Position numbers and translations under genes: made by a program. Below, piece by piece: positions 14,501 through 23,183 of a DNA stretch of 64,000 bases. Location of the stretch: the NCBI RefSeq assembly GCF_900142445.1, contig NZ_FRAV01000010.1, forward strand, positions 62,001-126,000, given 5' to 3'. The stretch's first letter is position 1. Each line of letters starts with the position of its first letter. This DNA comes from Chryseobacterium polytrichastri. Lineage in GTDB: Bacteria; Bacteroidota; Bacteroidia; Flavobacteriales; Weeksellaceae. Under the pieces are notes generated by a model, which ran no database searches, was not told the origin of the DNA, and worked only from the letters and a program-made list of their open reading frames with translations.

Positions 14501-17500
14501 ATGTACGAGAGTACTTTTTATGCTACAAGGCAGCCATTATTGCCCGTCAATCAACTTTTTGAGTTTTATAGTATTATAAAATCTCATAATGAACAGTATG
14601 TATTAGATTATCTTATAGAAAAATTTACTGTAAATTATCAACTGGAAGAGGCTCTATATCTTGCTTCTGATACTTTATATCATGAGGTTGTAAAATACAA
14701 ATCAATGTCTTCTGTTTTTTCTGATAAAGATAAAAAGAGGATGCTACATTCTTTGGCAAAATATTATATAAGAGCTTCATCAAGAGCGACTCCGTTCGGG
14801 CTGTTTGCTAATTTTAGAGAAGGTGGTTTTGATTTTGAAAAAGATAATGATTTTACTGATCAATTGGATTATTACCCAAAGCTGGATATGGAAGTATTAT
14901 TTCAGATAGGGGAATGTCTTTCAGGAACTGAGGGGGTAAAGAATCACCTTATCCTCTATAATAATACAAGTTTGTATAAAACTAAAGATGATTTTAGGTA
15001 TATAGAATATAGATTGAGAAAGGGATTAAGAACCCATCATCTGGTTTCTATAGCATCTGATGAACTTCTGAATTTTATTATTAAAATTTCTAAAAAGGGT
15101 ATAAAATATGATACTTTAATTGTTGAAATTCTTAATCAATATGATGTAGTTCAGGAAGATGTTGAAGCGCATGTTGATAATCTGATATCTTGCAAGCTCT
15201 TGGTTACTAACCTTGATGTTAATATCACAGGGCTGGATTACGTTGATGTTTTGTATGACTTCGTTTCAAAAATTTCAGATGAGGTGACTGATGGTAAGAT
15301 TGTGCAGCTAAAAAATATTTTACAAGATATAAAATCTTTATTATTACAGGTTGATAATAAGCAATCTAATATTAGTTCGTATAGAAAGATATATGAATTG
15401 TTAAGGGATGTGCTACCAAATATTCCTGAGAAAAATTTGATACAACTAGATGTTGTAAGCCAACAGATAGACGATACTTTGCATTCGGGGGTAAGAGCTG
15501 ATTTGGGAAAGTTATTATCTGTTTTTTCTACCTTTTCAAAATCATATTCGACTCAATATTCCCAGCTTGAAATCTTTAAGAGAGCCTTTTCAGAACGATA
15601 TGATGATCGGAGGGTGAAGCTGACGGAAGCACTGGATGAAGAAATCGGAATTGGATACAAATCAGCCATAAGCACAAAAGATATTTATGATCCTAAAATA
15701 ACCGGAAAAACTAAGTTTACCAAATTTGTTTTGAAAAAGTATCATGACTATTTAAAACAAAATAAAAAGCAAATAGAAATTACAGATTGGGATATAAAAG
15801 AAAGTTTTGGGAATACCAATATCGACAATTCATGCCCTGGATTTACTTATCTGATTAATGCATATCCTAAAAAAGAAGGTCTATTATTGCATGCGATTTC
15901 ATATTCTCCGGTCATAACAGGTTTGTCAGGCCGTTTCTGCGGAGCTCATCAACAGTTTTATGAAAAGTTAAATAATCTGAATGATCGTATTGAAGATCAA
16001 TATGATAATTATATTTATGCGGAAATAATACATTTACCACAGGCTAGAGTAGGGAATGTCATAGCTAGGCCGTATTTTGGAAAATATGAGATTCCTTTTT
16101 TAGCGAATTCTAGGCTTCCCGAAGAGCAGAAAATTTTTGTTGATGATCTATATATACAGATGATTAACAATGAGTTGTTCTTATTTTCAGAGAAATTGAA
16201 TAAACCAATTCGTCCACGTTTGTCTAATGCCCATAATTACAGAAAAAATGGTATTCCTATCTATCATTTCTTAAGTGATATGCAATTTCAGAATTTTGAT
16301 TCTCAAATGATTTGGGATTGGGGTATTTTGAAAGATGTTGAAGAATATCTTCCCAGAGTTGTTTATAAAGATATTATCATAGAGCAGGCGTACTGGATTA
16401 TAAAAGACCATCATTTTGCAGCTTTAAAAAAAACTAAAAATTTTATTCAGTTTAAAATGAGTCTTGCGGAAATAAAACATAAGCTTCACTTCGATGATTC
16501 CATAGTTTTTAAAGAGAGTGATAACGTTCTTTATATTGATCTTTCAACAGATTTAGGAATTGAATTGTTCCGGAAATATGTTAATAAGAACGAGAAACAG
16601 ATTGTTCTGTACGAAAGCCTAGTGGATAAAACCTATGGTGAATCTCTACCCAGATACAATAAAGAATTGGTGGTCCCATTTGTGAAAAAAACTAACAAAA
16701 AAGCTTTTCCCTTAAAAATAGTAAGCCCAAGTAAAGATACAGTTCCCAGAACTTTTATTCCAGGCTCTGAATGGATATACTTCAAAGTTTATATTGGACA
16801 TAAATTCTCAAATAAACTTTTGGTTGTAATAGGAGATTATATTGAAAACAAACTGGTAAGCAAAGGGTTAGTAGGAAAATGGTTTTTCATAAGATATTCA
16901 GATCCTAAACAACATCTGAGAATCCGTATTTATATCAGGGATACTAGTTTGGTGTCTTCCGTTGTAGTGGGTATAAGTACTATTTTTAGTAAGTATATAA
17001 AATTAGGTAAAATAGCAGGTGTTGTACAGGATACTTATCACAGAGAGCTGGAAAGATACAAAAACAAAAATATAATTGAATCTGAAGCGTTATTCTATCA
17101 CGATTCCAGATTGGTGTATAATCTTTATAAATCTTTCGGTGAAATAAACTACAACCAATTGTTTTTTGCAGCCTATTTTATAGTGGAGGAGTATTTGGAA
17201 ACTTTAAATTTGGATCATCTTGAAAAATTTAAATTTCTTGAAAGGAATTTTAAAAATTTCGCTAAAGAATTTGATTATGAAAGAAATAAGACCTTGAGGA
17301 ATTCTTTGCATGAAGAGCTTAGAAAAATTAAAGATATTACTTTTACGGAGGCCCTTGATACTAAAATGATCAATATTATCAGTAAGTCTGAAATAAAAAA
17401 TATTTTGTTAACTATTAAAGGCAATGTAAAAGATGATTATTTTAGTATGCTAGGAAGCTATATCCATATGTCAGTTAATAGATTGTTTTCTGATAAACAA

Positions 17501-17578
17501 AGGCTGAATGAATTTCGGATATATTTTTTTCTTTATAAAAAATATCAGTCTATTATAGCTAGAGAAGCAAAGTCATGA
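14501..17578 (+). CDS. Lanthipeptide dehydratase (full-length LanB)
   Basis: A 1025-residue class I dehydratase that uses glutamyl-tRNA to glutamylate and then eliminate Ser/Thr in the precursor. The N-terminal glutamylation region begins YESTFYATRQPLLPVNQL and includes SSRATPFGLFANF, the hallmark RxxTPFGLFA of the family. From about residue 755 the elimination (SpaB C-type) domain starts with GSEWIYFKVYIGHKFSNKLL and contains FFIRYSDPKQHLRIRIYI. Both halves are fused in one chain, as in nisin-type LanB and unlike split thiopeptide enzymes. It lies 19 bp after lanC. Confidence 0.93.
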   Translation: MYESTFYATRQPLLPVNQLFEFYSIIKSHNEQYVLDYLIEKFTVNYQLEEALYLASDTLYHEVVKYKSMSSVFSDKDKKRMLHSLAKYYIRASSRATPFGLFANFREGGFDFEKDNDFTDQLDYYPKLDMEVLFQIGECLSGTEGVKNHLILYNNTSLYKTKDDFRYIEYRLRKGLRTHHLVSIASDELLNFIIKISKKGIKYDTLIVEILNQYDVVQEDVEAHVDNLISCKLLVTNLDVNITGLDYVDVLYDFVSKISDEVTDGKIVQLKNILQDIKSLLLQVDNKQSNISSYRKIYELLRDVLPNIPEKNLIQLDVVSQQIDDTLHSGVRADLGKLLSVFSTFSKSYSTQYSQLEIFKRAFSERYDDRRVKLTEALDEEIGIGYKSAISTKDIYDPKITGKTKFTKFVLKKYHDYLKQNKKQIEITDWDIKESFGNTNIDNSCPGFTYLINAYPKKEGLLLHAISYSPVITGLSGRFCGAHQQFYEKLNNLNDRIEDQYDNYIYAEIIHLPQARVGNVIARPYFGKYEIPFLANSRLPEEQKIFVDDLYIQMINNELFLFSEKLNKPIRPRLSNAHNYRKNGIPIYHFLSDMQFQNFDSQMIWDWGILKDVEEYLPRVVYKDIIIEQAYWIIKDHHFAALKKTKNFIQFKMSLAEIKHKLHFDDSIVFKESDNVLYIDLSTDLGIELFRKYVNKNEKQIVLYESLVDKTYGESLPRYNKELVVPFVKKTNKKAFPLKIVSPSKDTVPRTFIPGSEWIYFKVYIGHKFSNKLLVVIGDYIENKLVSKGLVGKWFFIRYSDPKQHLRIRIYIRDTSLVSSVVVGISTIFSKYIKLGKIAGVVQDTYHRELERYKNKNIIESEALFYHDSRLVYNLYKSFGEINYNQLFFAAYFIVEEYLETLNLDHLEKFKFLERNFKNFAKEFDYERNKTLRNSLHEELRKIKDITFTEALDTKMINIISKSEIKNILLTIKGNVKDDYFSMLGSYIHMSVNRLFSDKQRLNEFRIYFFLYKKYQSIIAREAKS

Positions 17579-17607
17579 TATAATAATTAAATCAATTAAC
17601 CTATCTT

Positions 17608-19806
17608 TTGAAGAAGTTTCCTTTTTATAAACAACCTGATGCTAAGGATTGTGGTCCTACCTGTCTGCGAATTGTCAGTAAATATTATGGGAAAACCATA
17701 AATCTACAACAAATAAGAGATCTTGCGCAAACTACCAGAATAGGAAGTAGCTTGTTAAATCTCGGAACTGCTGCTGAAAAACTAGGGTTTAGATCAAGAG
17801 GAGTAAAGGTCAATTTTAGAGTTCTTGCTGAAAGTATTCAACTTCCCTGTATTGTTCATTGGGATAAACGACATTTTGTAGTGGTGTATAATATTAAAAA
17901 ACAGGGCAGAGAAGAAACCGTATACGTTTCTGATCCCAGTTATGGTTTACTGACATTTAAAAAAAAAGAGTTTATTAAGCGCTGGATTGGAAATAATGCC
18001 AATGAAAACTCTCAGGAAGGTATTGCCTTACTATTAGAAACGACACCCTTTTTTTACGAAGTAGAGTGGGATGAGAAAAAGAAGAAATTAGATATTAAAT
18101 TTTTAAGCCGTTATGCATTTAAATATAAAGCATTAATATTTCAACTGGGTGTTGGTCTCTTAACAGGAAGTTTATTGTCTTTAATACTTCCTTTTCTTAC
18201 GCAGAGCATAGTAGATGTAGGGATACAGAATAATGATATCAATTTTATCTATCTCATCCTCATTGCTCAGTTTATGCTTTATTTGGGTCGAATGGGAGTT
18301 GAGATTGTGAGAAGCTGGATTTTACTGCATTTAAGCTCTCGCATTAATATTTCGCTAGTGTCGGATTTTTTTATAAAGCTTATGCGGCTTCCTATCAGTT
18401 ATTTTGATACAAGGATGACAGGAGATTTACTGCAGAGAATAGGGGATCATTCCAGAATACAGCAATTACTGACTTCCTCAACGCTCACCACCCTGTTTTC
18501 AGTTTTCAATTTTTTTATATACAGCATTATATTACTTTTTTATGATTACAGATTATTTTTGGTTTTCTGCATTGGAGCTGTTTTGTATACTGTATGGGTA
18601 CTATTCTTTCTTAAAAAGAGAAAAGAGCTGGATTATAAAAACTTTTCTCAATTATCAGAGACCCAAAGTAAAGTGATTGAGCTCATCAATGGGATGCAGG
18701 AAATTAAAATGAATAATGCAGAACAAAAGAAAAGATGGGCATGGGAGTCTACTCAGGTTCAGATATTCAAACTTAATATTCAAGGTTTAAAATTAGACCA
18801 ATGGCAATCTATAGGGGGTAGTTTTATCAATCAGATGAAAGATATGGTAATCAGCTTTCTGTCTGCAAAATTAGTGGTAGATGGTGATATTACATTGGGT
18901 ATGATGATGTCTATCCAATATATTATAGGTCAGTTAAATGGTCCCATCGGACAGGTTGTATCATTTGTGAAACAATTGCAGGATGCTAGTATTTCTTTGG
19001 AGAGACTTAACGAAATACATGAGAAAGATAATGAAGAAATTGATGCAGAACATTACTTGGATGAGGCTCCACAAGGAGATATTGTTATCAGTAATCTTAC
19101 CTATAAATATGTTGGAGGTTATAAGAATATTTTTGAAAACCTTAATTTAACTATTCCTTACCGGAAAACAACAGCAATTGTTGGGGTAAGTGGTAGCGGG
19201 AAATCAACATTAGTGAAGCTATTGCTGAAATTTTATGAGCCTCAGCAGGGAGGTATAAAAATAGGTAGTGCTGATTTTAAAAGAATTTCTCCGAGAATAT
19301 GGAGAGAAAATGTGGGAATAGTAATGCAGGATGGATATATATTTAATGATACAATAGCAGATAATATAGCGGTAGGTGATGATAATATAGATAAAGCAAA
19401 ACTGCGCCATGCTGTAGAAGTGGCGAACATCAAGGAGTTTATTGATACTATGCCTTTGGGTTATAATACCAAAATAGGAAATGAAGGTATGGGAATCAGC
19501 GGGGGACAAAAACAAAGGCTGTTTATTGCTAGAGCTATTTACAAAGCCCCGGATTTTATTTTTTTTGATGAGGCAACCAGTTCATTAGATGCAAATAATG
19601 AAAAAGCAATCATTGACAATCTAAATCAGTTTTTTAAAGGAAGAACAGCTGTCATTGTAGCGCATCGTCTTTCTACTGTGAAGAATGCAGATAAAATAGT
19701 TGTTCTAGACAATGGTAAGGTGATAGAAGAAGGAAGCCACGCAGAGCTTGTTAAGCTTAAAGGTGCTTATTTTAAATTGATTAAAAACCAGCTTGAGTTG
19801 GATTAA
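17608..19806 (+). CDS. Peptidase C39-ABC transporter (LanT-type)
   Basis: A 732-residue bifunctional exporter that cleaves the double-glycine leader and exports the modified peptide. The N-terminal C39 peptidase has Cys15 in QPDAKDCGPTCLR, a His in KRHFVVVYN and an Asp in VSDPSYG. A membrane domain of about six helices follows (about residues 165-460). The ATPase carries Walker A GVSGSGKSTLVKLL, signature GISGGQKQRL, Walker B FIFFDEATSSLD and a final H-loop AHRLST. The start is a TTG: no in-frame ATG lies between it and the upstream stop, and MKKFPFYKQPDAKDCG is the usual C39 N-terminus. No HlyD or TolC partner is encoded nearby. The stop overlaps that of a convergent gene. Confidence 0.94.
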   Translation: MKKFPFYKQPDAKDCGPTCLRIVSKYYGKTINLQQIRDLAQTTRIGSSLLNLGTAAEKLGFRSRGVKVNFRVLAESIQLPCIVHWDKRHFVVVYNIKKQGREETVYVSDPSYGLLTFKKKEFIKRWIGNNANENSQEGIALLLETTPFFYEVEWDEKKKKLDIKFLSRYAFKYKALIFQLGVGLLTGSLLSLILPFLTQSIVDVGIQNNDINFIYLILIAQFMLYLGRMGVEIVRSWILLHLSSRINISLVSDFFIKLMRLPISYFDTRMTGDLLQRIGDHSRIQQLLTSSTLTTLFSVFNFFIYSIILLFYDYRLFLVFCIGAVLYTVWVLFFLKKRKELDYKNFSQLSETQSKVIELINGMQEIKMNNAEQKKRWAWESTQVQIFKLNIQGLKLDQWQSIGGSFINQMKDMVISFLSAKLVVDGDITLGMMMSIQYIIGQLNGPIGQVVSFVKQLQDASISLERLNEIHEKDNEEIDAEHYLDEAPQGDIVISNLTYKYVGGYKNIFENLNLTIPYRKTTAIVGVSGSGKSTLVKLLLKFYEPQQGGIKIGSADFKRISPRIWRENVGIVMQDGYIFNDTIADNIAVGDDNIDKAKLRHAVEVANIKEFIDTMPLGYNTKIGNEGMGISGGQKQRLFIARAIYKAPDFIFFDEATSSLDANNEKAIIDNLNQFFKGRTAVIVAHRLSTVKNADKIVVLDNGKVIEEGSHAELVKLKGAYFKLIKNQLELD

Positions 19807-20546
19807 TCTCTATATACGACCTCAAAATCTTTTTCTTCTATAACTAGGGTTTTAGTTTGAATGTATTTATATATGACCTCCATGTTCTTTGGATTGATTT
19901 CAGTAATGCTTTTTATCCATAATTCAACGAAAGTGGAATCTGGGAAATCTTTCCATAAATTCTTTTCACGGTAAGAACTGTTTGATAATATTTTATCCGG
20001 CTTAATGTCAATCACCATCTCAGAATTAAGAATAAGTGAATAGGTGATCAAAATGGCCTTCATTAAAGAAATATAGTTGTAAATATAAATAGGATCTGAA
20101 ATAGATGTATGCAATAAAGACTGGTAGCGTATATGTAAGGAGTACATTTTCAGGATAATATCATCCTGTGTTGTTTTTTTTTGAAACGTATTTTCCATGA
20201 AAATCTTTGCATACTGAATAAGTTCTTCTACATATCCATTTTTATCATATAAAATCTTGCCTAAAGTAAATAATCTTGCTTCAAAACGACTATTTCTGGA
20301 AAAATCAATAGACATTCTTCTCTTTACCATATCTATATTTTCTCCAAAATAGGATAATTTATATCCATCAATATATTTTACACCTTTTATAGTGTGCTTT
20401 ATATTTTTATCAAAGATAATCCTGATATCAATATCAGACTTTTCAGTTTGGGTTTGGGTAGCATAGCTTCCGGTGAGTAGAATCCCATTTACGTCATCTT
20501 TTTTTAAATAAGAGATAATTTTTTCTTCAAAATTTTTCATATTCAT
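19803..20546 (-). CDS. Nucleotidyltransferase-fold protein (MNT/aminoglycoside type)
   Basis: A 247-residue protein with an N-terminal polymerase-beta-like nucleotidyltransferase domain: GILLTGSYATQTQTEKSDID supplies the GS motif and the paired Asp residues, followed by IRIIF. The rest is helical, as in kanamycin or lincosamide nucleotidyltransferases. It would transfer a nucleotide to an unknown acceptor. The start was set at the ATG of MNMKNFEEK because the longer frame adds a hydrophobic stretch without family likeness; the ATG two codons later is also possible. The gene is convergent with the lanthipeptide transporter and shares 4 bp with its end. A role in self-protection is possible but unsupported. 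Confidence 0.75.
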   Translation of the reverse strand: MNMKNFEEKIISYLKKDDVNGILLTGSYATQTQTEKSDIDIRIIFDKNIKHTIKGVKYIDGYKLSYFGENIDMVKRRMSIDFSRNSRFEARLFTLGKILYDKNGYVEELIQYAKIFMENTFQKKTTQDDIILKMYSLHIRYQSLLHTSISDPIYIYNYISLMKAILITYSLILNSEMVIDIKPDKILSNSSYREKNLWKDFPDSTFVELWIKSITEINPKNMEVIYKYIQTKTLVIEEKDFEVVYRD

Positions 20547-20622
20547 ATAAAATTCTTTATTATAACTTAGTAAGCTAAAAATACCTATTTTAACTATTAT
20601 GGACAAAGATTTATTAAAAAAT

Positions 20623-20652
20623 AAGCCATACACTGGTTAATATGTATGGCTT
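20623..20652 (-). terminator. Terminator of the first T9SS lectin-type gene
   Basis: AAGCCATACA pairs with TGTATGGCTT around a 10-nt loop, and the minus-strand product continues into T-rich sequence. It lies 24 bp beyond the stop of the 20677-22941 gene. Confidence 0.75.
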
Positions 20653-20676
20653 GTTTTAATTCTTTAAAGATTCTTA

Positions 20677-22941
20677 CTATTCTCTGTTTTTTACCAATAT
20701 CCATCCTGAATATTTGAAAGGGGTATTGTGTTTGTCATTTTCATTCCATGTTACAGAATACCAGTAGCTTCCTGTAGGAACTTTTCTTCCTGAAATGGTT
20801 CCGTCCCATCTGTATCTTGTGGATTTGTCACCTTGATGTATCTTGGCTCCATATCTGTCGAATACATTGAATACTAGGTTTTGTTTATTGGCTAATGAGG
20901 AATAATCGATGGCGTCATTCACTCCGTCTCCGTTCGGAGTAATTACGTTAATAAGATTAGGAACGACAACTGTGATGGTAATAGGTTCGCAGTCATAAGC
21001 ATCTTTTACATATATTTTGTTGTCGCCTCTCGGTACGTTTTTAAATTGATTAGAATCCTGCCATGTAATATCATCCATTGAATATTTATAAGGCTGAGTA
21101 CCTCCTATTACATTGATGCTGATTGTATTGTTTGAAATATCAACATTCGTAATAACCGGTTGCTCAGAAGGGAAAATGGTTACTTTTTGAGTTGCTGTAC
21201 AGTCTCCTGTTTTCAGTTTTACCCAATACGTTCCAACACCTACATTGGTTATTGCTTGGGTTGTAGCTCCTGTACTCCACAGGTATGTGCTAAATCCAGG
21301 GCCGGCATCCAATGTAGTTTTATCTTCCATGCAAATTGTTTTGTCTTTTAAAACAGCAGATAAAACTGGGGCAATTACGGTTAATGTTACTTTAGCTACA
21401 GCATAGCATCCGTTTCCATTTGATACTTTGATATAAATGACTCCATTAGGAGCCGTATATGTTAAAGGATTAGTAATTTCATTGGTTCCATTTACAGCAT
21501 CTGTTAAAGATGGATAGTATTTTTTTGTTGTTCCTCCCTGTGTTGTTACGGATGCTGTACTAAGGTTAAATAAGCCTGTTGAAGGATTTGTTTCGATGAA
21601 GCATGTTCTTAAGGTAGCATCATTTACTGTAACTACGGCAAAATGATTTAATGTAATTTTTGCTGTAGACACACAACCTTGAGGGGTTGTTACTTTTACA
21701 TATACAAAACCTACTGGAGACGGATAAGCGGCTGGGTTTAGAATTTCATTAGTCCCGTTGTTAAGGTCTGCAAGTGTAGGATAGTATTTTTTTGTTACTC
21801 CAAGAACTGTTGTTACAGCAGCTGTTGTAAGATCAAATATCGCTACTCCGGCGTTGTTGTTATTACAACCTGTTAATGTTACGTCAACGGCAGCAAAAGG
21901 AGTAGGGGTTAATTTAATTACACCATCGCCGTTGTCACATAGAGTAGACGATGGGTCTTTAACAACCACGGTTATGTTGATGTTCCCTGAATAGGTATAA
22001 TTGGTAGGGTTGATAATAGGTGTTCCGCCAGGCCCAAAATAGGAAATAATGTAATTAGCAGGGTTTGCTACAAACTGAGTATTGTATGAAGTTAAATCTA
22101 TAGTTCCTGTTCCTGTTGCTGGATTTACACATACAAAAGGAGTAATTGTGTTGGTAAGAATCGGAACTTTGTCGATATAGATTTTCGCATTTTTAATAGA
22201 GTGTCTTGCACTGGCGCCTCCTGTAGCTGCCGAAAATCCGAAATATCCGGTGGTCATTCCTATTGCTCCTCCAGATGGTGCAAAAGATTGGTCAACAAGC
22301 AGTACTCCGTCAATCCTTATTTTTATAAGCCAGCTTGTAGGATTGGTGGGATCAGTCTCTCCGTTTACTTCAACGTGTTTGTAAGTTGCGCCTACAAATG
22401 GTTGGGTTGGATTAAGGTCTGGGGTATGGTAGGTGCTTCCCGGAGTATTGTTATATTCGATATTGAAGTTCCCTGCCGGTAAATTGTTGGTGCCATATAA
22501 AACATGCACTTTGCTCATTTGCCCTTCAGTAGAGTTGTTGAAGATATCAAATCCTACCATTAGTCCATTGGCGTTTGCCGGAATTCCAAGTCCACCACCT
22601 GATACAAATCCTGTAGGAGGGTTGGCAAGGTACCAGAAGGTAAAGCCATCTCCTCTCCCAAATTGCGTGGTTCCATTTCCATCGATTCTGAAATCAAATT
22701 CCACTTTCCATTTGTCGCAATATTTTAAGTTGATAGGAGCTGCTAATTTTACAGCACCATAAAGACCTCCTTGGTCTGCGGTGAGCTGTACAAAATCTCC
22801 ACCGCTAACGTTTGCACTAGAAACGAGGTCCCATCCTGTGGTCACGATAGGGTTTCCTGTGAGCTGATAAGTCTGAGAAAATAGCTTTCCAGACAAGCAG
22901 CATAAAATGATAAAGAAATAAGTGAGTAAAGTTTTTTTCAT
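20677..22941 (-). CDS. T9SS type B sorted surface protein with L-type lectin head (paralogue 1, tail class A)
   Basis: A 754-residue exported protein. A signal peptide ends near SGKLFSQ. Residues about 25-260 form an L-type (legume-like) lectin head: YQLTGNP, KWKVEFDFRIDG, GDGFTFWYLANPP, LMVGFDIFNN. Two modules of about 80 residues follow, each with a CNNNN or CFIET start and a TKKYYPSLTDAVNGTNE motif, then an LDAGPGFSTYLWSTGATTQ domain. The C-terminus (NVITPNGDGVNDAIDY to WILVKNRE) is the type B (CHU_C) sorting domain that routes proteins through the type IX system to the cell surface. It probably binds glycans; the ligand is unknown. Three paralogues lie upstream at 23184, 28019 and 30251. 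Confidence 0.9.
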   Translation of the reverse strand: MKKTLLTYFFIILCCLSGKLFSQTYQLTGNPIVTTGWDLVSSANVSGGDFVQLTADQGGLYGAVKLAAPINLKYCDKWKVEFDFRIDGNGTTQFGRGDGFTFWYLANPPTGFVSGGGLGIPANANGLMVGFDIFNNSTEGQMSKVHVLYGTNNLPAGNFNIEYNNTPGSTYHTPDLNPTQPFVGATYKHVEVNGETDPTNPTSWLIKIRIDGVLLVDQSFAPSGGAIGMTTGYFGFSAATGGASARHSIKNAKIYIDKVPILTNTITPFVCVNPATGTGTIDLTSYNTQFVANPANYIISYFGPGGTPIINPTNYTYSGNINITVVVKDPSSTLCDNGDGVIKLTPTPFAAVDVTLTGCNNNNAGVAIFDLTTAAVTTVLGVTKKYYPTLADLNNGTNEILNPAAYPSPVGFVYVKVTTPQGCVSTAKITLNHFAVVTVNDATLRTCFIETNPSTGLFNLSTASVTTQGGTTKKYYPSLTDAVNGTNEITNPLTYTAPNGVIYIKVSNGNGCYAVAKVTLTVIAPVLSAVLKDKTICMEDKTTLDAGPGFSTYLWSTGATTQAITNVGVGTYWVKLKTGDCTATQKVTIFPSEQPVITNVDISNNTISINVIGGTQPYKYSMDDITWQDSNQFKNVPRGDNKIYVKDAYDCEPITITVVVPNLINVITPNGDGVNDAIDYSSLANKQNLVFNVFDRYGAKIHQGDKSTRYRWDGTISGRKVPTGSYWYSVTWNENDKHNTPFKYSGWILVKNRE

Positions 22942-23148
22942 GTGAAGTAAGTTGGTTAGGTATTTACTATTATAAATGTATTGATTTTATATTATTTCGT
23001 ATTGTTTAAGTGTTAATTATGTAATTTAAACTAATGAAATTGTAATAAAATTTACATTATGTGGATGAATGTATAATTTTGTTTACACGTATAAACAGTA
23101 TAAAATAATAAATTAAGTTTTTTTGGTGGGTTAAGGTGTGATTTATAA

Positions 23149-23178
23149 AAAACTCACTCCAATTTTGGAGTGAGTTTT
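23149..23178 (-). terminator. Terminator of the second T9SS lectin-type gene
   Basis: A 14-bp perfect stem, AAAACTCACTCCAA with its complement, closed by a 2-nt loop. It lies 6 bp past the stop of the 23184-25439 gene, with T residues following on the minus strand. Confidence 0.85.
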
Positions 23179-23183
23179 ACATA

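Noticed and set aside
20547..20633. Longer start for the nucleotidyltransferase
   Set aside because: It adds a hydrophobic stretch not expected before the nucleotidyltransferase domain and runs into the terminator of the next gene.
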